Below, piece by piece: positions 35,665 through 43,326 of a stretch of 54,238 bases of DNA. The translations under genes and the position numbers were made by a program. Each line of letters starts with the position of its first letter. Position 1 is the first letter of the stretch. Source of the DNA: Dehalococcoidia bacterium (GTDB taxonomy: Bacteria > Chloroflexota > Dehalococcoidia > GIF9 > AB-539-J10). The notes below the pieces were generated by a model. It was not told the DNA's origin. It made no database searches and worked only from the letters and a program-made list of their open reading frames with translations. The stretch lies in the NCBI GenBank assembly GCA_021162545.1, contig JAGGYM010000063.1, forward strand, positions 1-54,238. The letters run 5' to 3'.

Positions 35665-36347
35665 AAAAGCCGAGGATAGGAGCTATCATACTTGCCGCTG
35701 GAGAAAGTCAGCGCACCGGCACCATCAACAAACTCTCCGTTACTCTCCAGGAAAAGCCACTGCTGGCCTGGTCCGTAGATACATGTCAACAGTGCCAGTT
35801 CATTGAGCAGATAATCATCGTAGTGAACGAGAAAACCCAGGAACTGGGACAGAGATTAAAGGAAGAAAGAAAATGGTCCAGGGCCGCTCTATGCCCCGGC
35901 GGAGCACGACGCCAGGACTCAGTGACACAGGGTTTATCCAGGCTAAAGGAATATGACTGGATACTAATCCACGATGGAGCCCGCCCCTTTTTAACTGCAA
36001 AGTTGCTCGAAGATGGCTTGCGGGCAGCCCACGAGACAGGCGCCGCAATTGCCGCCGTACCCGTGAAAGAGACCATCAAGGTCGTCGATGAGAAGAACCT
36101 GGTCAGGAAAACGCCTCTTCGCCACGAACTCTGGATAGCACAAACCCCACAGGTTTTCCGGGGAGACATCATCATCCAGGCATACAAGGAAGTCAATTCT
36201 GAGGTTCCCGATGACGCTGCCGCGGTGGAACTTCTGGGAAATAGCGTAAAATTATATATGGGCGACTACAACAACATAAAGGTGACCACTCTCGAAGACC
36301 TGGCCCTGGCAAAAATCATTGCAGAGAGAATATCGGAGGAGAAGTAA
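35643..36347 (+). CDS. ispD: 2-C-methyl-D-erythritol 4-phosphate cytidylyltransferase
   Basis: Third step of the MEP isoprenoid route: couples MEP with CTP. 234 residues. The N-terminal nucleotide loop is IILAAGESQRTG; the usual glycine-rich AAGxGxRMG is degenerate here. RRQDSVTQGL, HDGARPF and the AQTPQVFRGDII motif are well kept, as is the C-terminal VTTLEDLALAK. It overlaps radA by 22 bases and abuts ispF, so two MEP enzymes are made together. Other MEP genes are not in the window. Confidence 0.95.
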   Translation: MSRQNSIKKPRIGAIILAAGESQRTGTINKLSVTLQEKPLLAWSVDTCQQCQFIEQIIIVVNEKTQELGQRLKEERKWSRAALCPGGARRQDSVTQGLSRLKEYDWILIHDGARPFLTAKLLEDGLRAAHETGAAIAAVPVKETIKVVDEKNLVRKTPLRHELWIAQTPQVFRGDIIIQAYKEVNSEVPDDAAAVELLGNSVKLYMGDYNNIKVTTLEDLALAKIIAERISEEK

Positions 36348-36884
36348 TTGAAGTCATCCACCAATGAGAACAAAGAGTCCTCCCGTGACCACGAAATGAG
36401 AATCGGCTCCGGTTACGATAGCCACCCCCTGGTTCCAGGGCGGAAGTTGATCCTGGGGGGAGTAGCTATCCCCTTCACCAGAGGCCTCCTGGGATGGAGC
36501 GATGCCGATGTGGCAATCCATGCCATAATAGATGCCCTTTGTGGCGCCGCCGATCTTGGCGACATCGGGACATTGTTCCCTCCCCAGGATCCAGAATACG
36601 AGGATATCTCAAGCCTGACCTTGCTGGCTAAAACGGGGAAATTGGTCAAAGACAGAAATTTTGGCATAGTGAATATCGACGTCACCATTATAGCTCAACA
36701 GCCCCATCTATCACCCTTCACTCCAAAAATGAGAGAGCGCCTCGGTCAGGCGCTGAAAATTGATCCGGCACGGATAACGGTCAAGGCCACCAGCACCAAT
36801 GGACTGGGATTCATCGGCAGAGAAGAAGGCATCGCTGCCCAGGCGGTAGCTCTACTGTCAAACTACCCCACCACCATACCATAA
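36348..36884 (+). CDS. ispF: 2-C-methyl-D-erythritol 2,4-cyclodiphosphate synthase
   Basis: Fifth MEP-pathway enzyme, forming the cyclic diphosphate. 178 residues from the TTG at 36348. The metal-binding DxH is in GSGYDSHPL and the third ligand His in GWSDADVAIHAIIDALCGAADLGDIGTLFP. FxPxM-like SPFTPKMRE and the C-terminal KATSTNGLGFIGREEGIAAQAVALL are standard. The TTG start is preferred because GGAGGAG lies nine bases upstream, while the family-like ATG at 36396 (MRIGSGYDSH) has no ribosome binding site; the result is a 16-residue hydrophilic N-terminal extension. It starts immediately after the ispD stop. Confidence 0.93.
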   Translation: MKSSTNENKESSRDHEMRIGSGYDSHPLVPGRKLILGGVAIPFTRGLLGWSDADVAIHAIIDALCGAADLGDIGTLFPPQDPEYEDISSLTLLAKTGKLVKDRNFGIVNIDVTIIAQQPHLSPFTPKMRERLGQALKIDPARITVKATSTNGLGFIGREEGIAAQAVALLSNYPTTIP

Positions 36885-36888
36885 CTCA

Positions 36889-37548
36889 TTATCCCTCCTG
36901 CACTTTCCTCACCAGGGCACATATGTTGCGCGAGAAATTTTTTACAGGGAAACGATAGGCTTTTTCAGGAGACAGGGCGACAATTTCAAACCCCGCTCTG
37001 GCCAACAGGTTTCTCAGTTCCCCGTAGGAGAAAAGGTGATAATAGCGATAAACGGTTTTTCCCCGAAGATTCCAGGTCACCTGCAGGTCCCTGGACCTCA
37101 GCCAGAATCTGCGCTGCCCGTAATTCCACACGGTCAAGAAAGCTTCGCCTCCCTTCTTCAACACCCGGTTCAACTCTCGAAATGCCTCTATCCTCTCCTC
37201 TCTCCCCCGGATATGATGATAGGCTGCCACCGACACCACCCAATCGAAGGTGTTATCGCCAAAGGGCAGAGAAACGGCATCAGCCTGCAGCAGCTCGACC
37301 TCAAACCGGAATTTGCTTGAATACTTCAAGGCCTGTTGCAGCATGCCATCGGAGATATCCACACCACAGAGTTCGAATCCCTTAGCAAAGGGCAGGAAAT
37401 CGGGCCCATGGGCACAGCCAACATTGAGCAGCTTGCCCCCATGCCACTGCTGCGCTCTTTCTTCCAGTTCTTTCCTGAGCAAGGGCCAGTGCCTCACCCT
37501 GTACCAGCTTTCAGCTATCTCGTCAAATACTTGCCCATTTGTGATCAT
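36889..37548 (-). CDS. Class I SAM methyltransferase resembling Trm9/ALKBH8
   Basis: A 219-residue methyltransferase. VFDEIAESWYRVRHWP opens the domain, SAM motif I is LNVGCAHGPDF (about 41-51), motif II GVDISDGML (about 62-70), and motif IV-V reads WVVSVAAYHHIRGREERIEAFRELNRVLKKGGEAFLTVWNYGQ. The opening motif and the xHHI...ER..A..E..R.L..GG.a...VW block resemble the tRNA wobble-uridine methyltransferases Trm9 and ALKBH8, from remembered family features. ATG at 37548 is chosen; the longer frame would run into the elp3 promoter region. It diverges from elp3 with 57 bases between starts. A general small-molecule methyltransferase is the alternative. Confidence 0.75.
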   Translation of the reverse strand: MITNGQVFDEIAESWYRVRHWPLLRKELEERAQQWHGGKLLNVGCAHGPDFLPFAKGFELCGVDISDGMLQQALKYSSKFRFEVELLQADAVSLPFGDNTFDWVVSVAAYHHIRGREERIEAFRELNRVLKKGGEAFLTVWNYGQRRFWLRSRDLQVTWNLRGKTVYRYYHLFSYGELRNLLARAGFEIVALSPEKAYRFPVKNFSRNICALVRKVQEG

Positions 37549-37605
37549 GAGAAAAACCTTGCTACACTGTAACAAAGTAATGCAGCAGCGACAAGAAAGC
37601 GAAAC

Positions 37606-39075
37606 ATGCAGCAACTACAGGAGCAGGAAAAGCCCAAGGTAAAGAAGATGTCCCGGACTATCTCCGGGGTGACACCGGTGGCAGTCATGGCCAAACCCTT
37701 TGTCTGCCCCGGCAAATGCGTCTATTGCCCCACTTCACCCGACGCCCCCAAGAGCTATACCATAGAATCCCCCGCGGTCCTGCGCGCCAGGAAATGCAAC
37801 TTCGAACCCGCTAAACAGGTGCAGTTGAGACTTCACGCCCTTGCCGAAATGGGACACGCCCTGGACAAGGTGGAACTTATAGTCATGGGCGGCACTTTCC
37901 TGGCATATCCCCGGGAATACCAGTATCAGTTCATCAAGGATTGCTACGATGCCCTCAACGACCTCTCCTCTGACAGCCTGGAAGAGGCCAAAAAACTGAA
38001 CGAATCCGCCCTGTGCCGCTGCGTTGGGCTGTGCATTGAGACCCGGCCCGATTTCTGTGGCCAGGAGGAAGTAGCGCGCATGCTGGATTTTGGCACCACC
38101 AGGGTGGAACTCGGCGTGCAGGCCCTGGACGATGAACTGCACCAGATAACCAGGAGAGGACATGGAGTAAGAGAAATAATCGAGGCCACCAGGCTGTTAA
38201 GAGACCATGGCTTTAAGGTCTATTACCACTGGATGCCCGGTTTACCGGGTTCTACCCCCGGGCACGACCTGGAAATGTCGCGCAGTCTATTTGACGACGG
38301 ATACTTCCGCCCCGACGGGCTCAAACTCTACCCCACGCTGGTAATAAAGGGCAGTGAACTGGAAAACTGGTATAGAGACGGGCGATATCAACCCTACAGC
38401 GACGAAGAAATGACGGACCTGCTGATAAAGATAAAAAAACTGGTCCCCAAGTACGTCAGAATCCCCAGACTGATGCGTGACATCCCGAGCAAATTTATCA
38501 CTGCCGGCTGCAAAGACCTGGCGCTCAGGGGAACCATCAAGAAGCGCATGAACGAACAGGGCACGCAATGCCGGTGCACTCGCTGCCGGGAATATGGCCA
38601 CAGGCTAAGAGATGGATGGGCAATTGGCCAGCCTTACCTGACCCGACTGGATTATGAAACTCATGGAGGGAGGGAAATTTTCCTTTCCTATGAAGACGAT
38701 AACGAGACGCTATTTGGATTGCTGAGACTGAGGATAACATCTAGCATGGCCTTCATCAGAGAACTGCACGTTTTTGGCCCGGAAGTTCCCCTGGGCCAGA
38801 GGGCAGAACAAACTGCCCAGCATCACGGACTGGGAGAGAGACTGCTCGTCGAAGCAGAAGAACTCGCCAGGGAAGAGTTCCACAGTGAGAAAATATGCAT
38901 CCTGAGCGGCGTAGGCGCCCGAAACTACTACCGCCCCTTCGGCTATAAACTGGAGGGCGCTTACATGGCCAAGCGACTCCCCCCACCCCAGCAATCGCGG
39001 AACGAGCACGCGATACAACTTGAAGAGCTCTCCTCTATCTCTACAACAGCAAAAATTCTTCTTCCCAACTATTGA
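37606..39075 (+). CDS. elp3: Elp3-type tRNA uridine-34 carboxymethyltransferase
   Basis: Elongator-subunit-3 homologue that installs the 5-carboxymethyl-type group on wobble uridine of tRNA, using acetyl-CoA and radical SAM chemistry. 489 residues. The cluster motif is C34-x3-C38-x2-C41 in KPFVCPGKCVYCPTSPDAP. A central radical SAM barrel contains ELGVQALDDELHQITRRGHG. A zinc/tRNA-binding Cys group reads CRCTRCREYGH. The C-terminal GNAT domain has ELHVFGPEVPLG and HHGLGERLLVEAEELA...NYYRPFGYKLEGAYMAK. Single-gene Elp3 is known in archaea and some bacteria, including Dehalococcoides. An ATG at 37648 (MSRTISGV) is an alternative start. Confidence 0.95.
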   Translation: MQQLQEQEKPKVKKMSRTISGVTPVAVMAKPFVCPGKCVYCPTSPDAPKSYTIESPAVLRARKCNFEPAKQVQLRLHALAEMGHALDKVELIVMGGTFLAYPREYQYQFIKDCYDALNDLSSDSLEEAKKLNESALCRCVGLCIETRPDFCGQEEVARMLDFGTTRVELGVQALDDELHQITRRGHGVREIIEATRLLRDHGFKVYYHWMPGLPGSTPGHDLEMSRSLFDDGYFRPDGLKLYPTLVIKGSELENWYRDGRYQPYSDEEMTDLLIKIKKLVPKYVRIPRLMRDIPSKFITAGCKDLALRGTIKKRMNEQGTQCRCTRCREYGHRLRDGWAIGQPYLTRLDYETHGGREIFLSYEDDNETLFGLLRLRITSSMAFIRELHVFGPEVPLGQRAEQTAQHHGLGERLLVEAEELAREEFHSEKICILSGVGARNYYRPFGYKLEGAYMAKRLPPPQQSRNEHAIQLEELSSISTTAKILLPNY

Positions 39076-39100
39076 CAATGCACGCTTACCTATATATCTT
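39072..39100 (+). promoter_or_regulatory. Promoter for the 54-residue membrane protein gene
   Basis: TTGACA (39072-39077) overlaps the elp3 stop codon; after 17 bases comes TATCTT (39095-39100). The flanking 16 bases are identical to those at the 8.62 kb promoter. Confidence 0.55.
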
Positions 39101-39139
39101 TACCTCATAGACTAAGGCAAAAGGGAGGAGGGAAATCAA

Positions 39140-39304
39140 ATGAACAACGAAGTCAGGCCAACCTGGAAGTTAGCGTGGGGGTTATGGTGGAGGATAGCTC
39201 TTATCACCCTGGGGGTATACGCGATAATTGGGGCAATCGTGCTCCTGCTGGGCATATCCTTGATCCCCTGGGAAAGCCTCACGGGTATTTTCAGCGCATT
39301 ATAA
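39140..39304 (+). CDS. Small single-pass membrane protein, unknown
   Basis: A 54-residue open frame with a strong GGGAGGAGGG ribosome binding site and its own promoter. The first 18 residues are hydrophilic and Trp-rich (NNEVRPTWKLAWGLWWR), followed by one hydrophobic segment of about 24 residues (IALITLGVYAIIGAIVLLLGISL) and a short tail. No family is recognised. It converges with the SPASM-type radical SAM gene, 17 bases apart. The basic residues before the membrane segment suggest an N-in orientation. Support comes from the promoter, ribosome binding site and coding-like hydrophobicity rather than homology. Confidence 0.6.
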   Translation: MNNEVRPTWKLAWGLWWRIALITLGVYAIIGAIVLLLGISLIPWESLTGIFSAL

Positions 39305-39321
39305 AGCAAGCTGGCATATAG

Positions 39322-40401
39322 TCATGCTCGTATGGACAGCCAGCAACCAGGGTCGGCTGCCATCATGTCGCCACTTTCCGCATAGGCCCGGCCGCGGCAT
39401 CCAGCACAGATTTCTTTGAAGGCACATCGGGAACATTCCCCCTTCAGTTCCCGTGAGCGGAGTTGCTGCAACACAGGTGATTCCTGCCATATTTCCCGGA
39501 TGCTCCTTTCCCTGATATTTCCCAGGTTGATTTGCAACAGCATACAGGGGCTCACTTCCCCGTTGGGTGCAATTCTGAGATAGCCAGAAGGCATGCCGGC
39601 GGCACAACCCCTACCATAATAGGGAATGCGCGTCAGATTTTCTTGCGGGAAGTGTCTGGGCTTAATCTGCTTCTCCTGGAGAACAAGGGTGTACATGGGA
39701 CAAGCAGGCACCCTGATCACGATAGGGCAATCTACCTGAGCCTGTGCCAGCCACTCCATCACCCACTTCCTTTCTCCAGCATCCAGAGAACTTCCCCGAC
39801 AATCTACTTTAGCCCTGCCCACCTCCACCAAATCAAAGAATTCCGCGGCGCTGGCTCCACTCGCCACGGCTAAATTCAGCATATCGGGAATCTCGGCGAG
39901 CGTCTCCTTCCTGATGGCCATGCCAAACTGAAACGGCAAGCCAGCTTCCCGGCAGGCCACCACACCATTCATTGCCTGGTAAAAAGCTCCTTTTTTGCCA
40001 CGGAAGGCATCATGAACTTCACCTTGAGCGCTATCTATAGAAATAGCCACCACCTGGATGCCAGCCCGTTTCATGGCCCCTGCCATATCTCTGTCTAGGA
40101 GCATTCCATTGCTACCAATGCCCGTCATGATGCCCTTGCTTGAAGCGTGTGAGGCAATTTCCAGGAAGTCGGGGCGGCATAAGGGTTCCCCACCATCCAG
40201 GACGAGGAACCTGACTCCCCACCCTGCAAGATCATCGATAAGTCCCTTGGCTTCCTCTAGTGAGAGCTCGTCAGGAGAGGCTTCTTCGGTGGCCTCGGCA
40301 TAGCAATGCTTGCAATTCAGATTGCATTTATTGGTAATGCCATAAGAAACCATAAACGGTGGTGGCACGGTCCCGGAACTGAGCCCCTCCGGATTAGCCA
40401 T
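39322..40401 (-). CDS. Radical SAM/SPASM domain protein
   Basis: A 359-residue radical SAM enzyme with C-terminal SPASM domain. The core cluster is Cys26-x3-Cys30-x2-Cys33 (TNKCNLNCKHCYAE), then VLDGGEPL and SIDSA motifs. The SPASM part (about 270-355) has GCAAG, SPCMLLQINLGNIRERSIREIW, and CSRCAFKEICAGCRGRAYAESGDMMAADPGC, typical of the AhbC/AhbD/NirJ haem group and of peptide-modifying enzymes. GAGGAGG lies before the ATG. No haem-synthesis or peptide-precursor gene is adjacent, so the substrate is open. It is followed on the same strand by nothing but the convergent small gene. Confidence 0.87.
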   Translation of the reverse strand: MANPEGLSSGTVPPPFMVSYGITNKCNLNCKHCYAEATEEASPDELSLEEAKGLIDDLAGWGVRFLVLDGGEPLCRPDFLEIASHASSKGIMTGIGSNGMLLDRDMAGAMKRAGIQVVAISIDSAQGEVHDAFRGKKGAFYQAMNGVVACREAGLPFQFGMAIRKETLAEIPDMLNLAVASGASAAEFFDLVEVGRAKVDCRGSSLDAGERKWVMEWLAQAQVDCPIVIRVPACPMYTLVLQEKQIKPRHFPQENLTRIPYYGRGCAAGMPSGYLRIAPNGEVSPCMLLQINLGNIRERSIREIWQESPVLQQLRSRELKGECSRCAFKEICAGCRGRAYAESGDMMAADPGCWLSIRA

Positions 40402-40531
40402 GAAATCTACCTCCTCTTCTGATTTTCCTTCCCTTTTGCAGCGCGGATTTCTTCTGCTTGCTCTCCATCTTTATCGCCCTGCCATGCTTGCAGCGGTTCA
40501 AATTTAAGAAGCCATTTGCCATCATCCCTGC

Positions 40532-41710
40532 CTAAATAAAGCGGTCCTTCAGGTCGAATATCACCTCGTCAAGGTCATCTCCCTGTAAAGCGATGCGCTT
40601 GATGGCCTCTGCTATTTTAGCATGCCTGCCAGTATCATGAAGGTCAGTCAGCTTTTCATAATATCCCACCCTCCTGCCCAACCTGAAGTTGAGTCTTTCA
40701 TCCTGTGGAAGAGTCAGATAGGCGCTTATTATATCCAGGAGCTTTTGTTTATCTTTTGGCATCTTGCCTTCTATTTCAGGCAATAGATTAAGAACATGGT
40801 CGCTCTTGATCCGGCTGGTCACGGACAGGTTTTCTATAAGAACGCCTATCTCCTCCACCACTTCATCCTCCGTTTGCAAGATGAAGTCCCCCTCCACAAG
40901 TTTAGACCTCAGGGGCGAGTCAGGGCGGACGTGAAGGCTGCGCAGCCTGATATAATCGGGCTTGATCTGGTTCAGCACGCGAGCAGTCTCCAGCGCATGT
41001 TCCCGGGACATTTTCCTGCCTCCCAGGCCAGGCATGACGTACTCACAGAGGGAAATACCAGATTCCTGTACCTTCCTGCCACCCACAATGTGTTGCTCGG
41101 CAGTAGTTCCCTTCTCCATATATTGCAGCAAGGGGTCATATCCAGTTTCCATTCCCGTATGAATTCTATCCAGTCCAGCTTCTCTCAGTTCCTGCAATTC
41201 CTGCAATGTCTTCCTCGCCGAGGTATGAGAACGGGCATAAGAAGTCACCCTGCTCAGAGAAGGGAAAGTCTTCTTCAAAAAGGCAATCACCTGAATCAGC
41301 TCGGGGGTTCTCATAATAAGGGAATCGGAGTCCTGCAGGAAGGCGGTCCTGCCTCCTGCCCGGAGCCATAAGGCGACGTTATAGACGCACTCATGATATT
41401 CAAGCTGATTTCCAGCCATCGCCTCCACATTTCCCAGCATCCCATCATAGCCCTTTCCCTCTGCCATTCCCTTGAGGGCATCGCTGATAGCCCTGGCCGC
41501 TTCTATATCCCCGAAAACCTCCTCTACCGTCCTCAACTGGAATTTAGTGCCCCTATAGGTACGACAGAAGCGGCATTTGTTCCAGGGACAATTCCTGGTA
41601 GCCCTGATAAGCAAAGAATTTGCCTCGCTGGGAGGCCGTATGGGCCCCAACTCAAAGGCAGGCGTTAATCGCCCTCTCTCTGTATGCCTGTCGGATGCCA
41701 TTCCAGTCAT
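40532..41710 (-). CDS. Radical SAM protein with Cx4CxxC cluster motif
   Basis: A 392-residue radical SAM protein. The cluster cysteines are Cys41-x4-Cys46-x2-Cys49 in RATRNCPWNKCRFCRTYRG, a spacing different from the canonical Cx3CxxC. RIHTGMETGYDPLLQYMEKG is a HemN/Elp3-like barrel block. The last 80 residues are helical with NLLPEIEGKMPKDKQKLLDIISAYLTLP. The ATG at 41710 is chosen over a GTG at 41749 because GAGG lies six bases upstream. The family is known only as uncharacterised radical SAM proteins of anaerobes. It diverges from the HAD gene; a 130-base gap separates it from the SPASM gene. Confidence 0.82.
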   Translation of the reverse strand: MTGMASDRHTERGRLTPAFELGPIRPPSEANSLLIRATRNCPWNKCRFCRTYRGTKFQLRTVEEVFGDIEAARAISDALKGMAEGKGYDGMLGNVEAMAGNQLEYHECVYNVALWLRAGGRTAFLQDSDSLIMRTPELIQVIAFLKKTFPSLSRVTSYARSHTSARKTLQELQELREAGLDRIHTGMETGYDPLLQYMEKGTTAEQHIVGGRKVQESGISLCEYVMPGLGGRKMSREHALETARVLNQIKPDYIRLRSLHVRPDSPLRSKLVEGDFILQTEDEVVEEIGVLIENLSVTSRIKSDHVLNLLPEIEGKMPKDKQKLLDIISAYLTLPQDERLNFRLGRRVGYYEKLTDLHDTGRHAKIAEAIKRIALQGDDLDEVIFDLKDRFI

Positions 41711-41741
41711 TTTATTCCTCAAGCGGGAGGTTTTCAAATAC

Positions 41742-41771
41742 TTGGACACTCCGCTAGCGATATGGTATTAT
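41742..41771 (+). promoter_or_regulatory. Promoter for HAD-livHM, very short leader
   Basis: TTGGAC (41742-41747), an 18-base spacer and TATTAT (41766-41771). The ATG at 41783 is eleven bases past the -10 box, with no ribosome binding site between. Confidence 0.55.
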
Positions 41772-41782
41772 GTTGACTTTGG

Positions 41783-42412
41783 ATGAGCCGCATCAAAGTA
41801 GTCTCATTTGACGCCGAGGGAACTCTGGTGACGCCTGACTTCAGCGAAGCTATATGGCAGGAGGCTATGCCTGCGTTATATGCCCAGAAACACGGACTCG
41901 AGTTTGAGCAAGCCAGGAGAAGCATGATCGACAAGTACGCCGAGGTGGGAGACCAGAAAATAGAATGGTATAACATAAGATACTGGTTCGACCTCCTTGC
42001 CCTGGGGGATCCCGGGCCAGCGATAGAAAGATGCCTTGATAAAGCAAGCTGTTACCCTGAGGTAAACGAGGTCCTCTCTTCCCTGAAGGGCAAATACCAG
42101 ATGGTTGTTTCTTCAGGCACGCCCATCGATTTTCTGAATCACTTGCTACGGGATATCGACCCTTTTTTTTCACACGTCTTCTCCTCCACTTCTCATTACC
42201 AGCAAATAAAATGCCCCGAATTTTACCTTGCCATCTGTCAGCAACTGAAGGTTGAACCCGGCGAGGTCGCCCATGTGGGAGATAGCCGCCAATTCGACTT
42301 TCTCATACCCCAGCAGATAGGAATAAACGCCTTTTACCTTGACAGGTCAGGGAAAGAGCGCGAGGGAGCACTGGTCAACTTGAGCCAGCTCGAATCTCGT
42401 TTGCAGGATTAA
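41783..42412 (+). CDS. HAD-superfamily hydrolase
   Basis: A 209-residue haloacid-dehalogenase-fold protein. Motif I reads VSFDAEGTL: the nucleophile Asp10 is kept, but the second acid of the usual DxD is Glu12. Motif II is VVSSGTP, motif III is the Lys near KCPEFY, and motif IV is VGDSRQFDF. The helical cap lies at about 18-85. Motif I with D-x-E hints at altered acid-base chemistry or a divergent phosphatase. Its stop is two bases before livH, so it is co-transcribed with the transporter genes. The substrate is unknown. Confidence 0.83.
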   Translation: MSRIKVVSFDAEGTLVTPDFSEAIWQEAMPALYAQKHGLEFEQARRSMIDKYAEVGDQKIEWYNIRYWFDLLALGDPGPAIERCLDKASCYPEVNEVLSSLKGKYQMVVSSGTPIDFLNHLLRDIDPFFSHVFSSTSHYQQIKCPEFYLAICQQLKVEPGEVAHVGDSRQFDFLIPQQIGINAFYLDRSGKEREGALVNLSQLESRLQD

Positions 42413-42414
42413 CC

Positions 42415-43326
42415 ATGGACGTAAACTGGGCCCAGGTATTAGTTAATTCGCTGGTCACGGGAAGCCTGTATCTCATTGCTTCCGTAGGCCTCACCTTAAC
42501 CTATGGCCTGTCTGGATTCCCCAACTTTGCCTATGCCGAATACATTTCCCTGGGGGGCTTCGTAGGGTACTTCGTGGCAGATGAGCTGGGAGCAGGCCTG
42601 CCAGCGGCCTTTATTGTCGCCTTCCTGGTCGTCGGAGTAGTGGGGTTTCTGTGCTATCGCGGCATCTTTCAGCCGATGGCCAGAAGAGGAGCTACAATCA
42701 TCCACCTTATGGTGGCTTCCATCGCCCTGGGACTTATCCTCAGGCACCTGATACCTGTCTTCGGAGACTTCATCCCCGCACTGGGGTGGAGCTGGGCCCC
42801 TTCATATTTCACCATTACCTGGGTTGCCTTTGACTTCGGTCCCGTCAGGCTCACAGGTTTGTGGCTCTGGACTATCTTCACTGCTGTTGCCCTGTCAGTT
42901 GTCCTGCACTTCCTCTTGACGAGAACCAGGATAGGCAAAGCAATAAGGGCAACCTCCAGCAACCCGGACCTTGCTCTGGCCTCGGGAATCGACGTGGAGA
43001 AGGTAATCTGGATAACGTGGTTTCTGGGCGCCGGGCTGGCGGCCGTTGCCGGCATATTCCGCGGTGCAGAAACTCAAGTCTGGCCGATGACCGGGTGGGA
43101 GATGATATTGCCCGTATTCGCCGTCGTTATGCTCGGAGGCATCGGCAATTTCTATGGTGCCATAGCCGCAGCCTTCATCATCGGTTTAGCCGAAAATATA
43201 GGAGTGGTTGCGCTGACGGCTCTGGGGCTTTCTACCTCATATCGCATAGGTATCGCCTTTCTCATCCTCATAATAACTCTGATTGTCAAACCACAGGGCT
43301 TAGCCATGTTTTTCAGGAGATCATAA
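42415..43326 (+). CDS. livH: Branched-chain amino-acid ABC transporter permease LivH
   Basis: One of two inner-membrane permeases of a LIV-type ABC transporter, 303 residues with about eight hydrophobic segments. Family marks are LVNSLVTGSLYLIASVGLTLTYGLSGFPNFAYAE at the N-terminus and IGKAIRATSSNPDLALASGIDVEKV, the cytoplasmic EAA-like loop. The C-terminus holds LGGIGNFYGAIAAAFIIGLAEN. It begins two bases after the HAD stop, and livM starts directly after its own stop. Confidence 0.95.
   Translation: MDVNWAQVLVNSLVTGSLYLIASVGLTLTYGLSGFPNFAYAEYISLGGFVGYFVADELGAGLPAAFIVAFLVVGVVGFLCYRGIFQPMARRGATIIHLMVASIALGLILRHLIPVFGDFIPALGWSWAPSYFTITWVAFDFGPVRLTGLWLWTIFTAVALSVVLHFLLTRTRIGKAIRATSSNPDLALASGIDVEKVIWITWFLGAGLAAVAGIFRGAETQVWPMTGWEMILPVFAVVMLGGIGNFYGAIAAAFIIGLAENIGVVALTALGLSTSYRIGIAFLILIITLIVKPQGLAMFFRRS

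Noticed and set aside
39140-40401. Trp-rich 54-residue peptide plus SPASM radical SAM enzyme as a peptide natural-product (RiPP) cluster
   Set aside because: The small gene has a full membrane segment and no leader-core pattern, it is convergent with the enzyme, and no exporter, peptidase or recognition-domain gene is adjacent.
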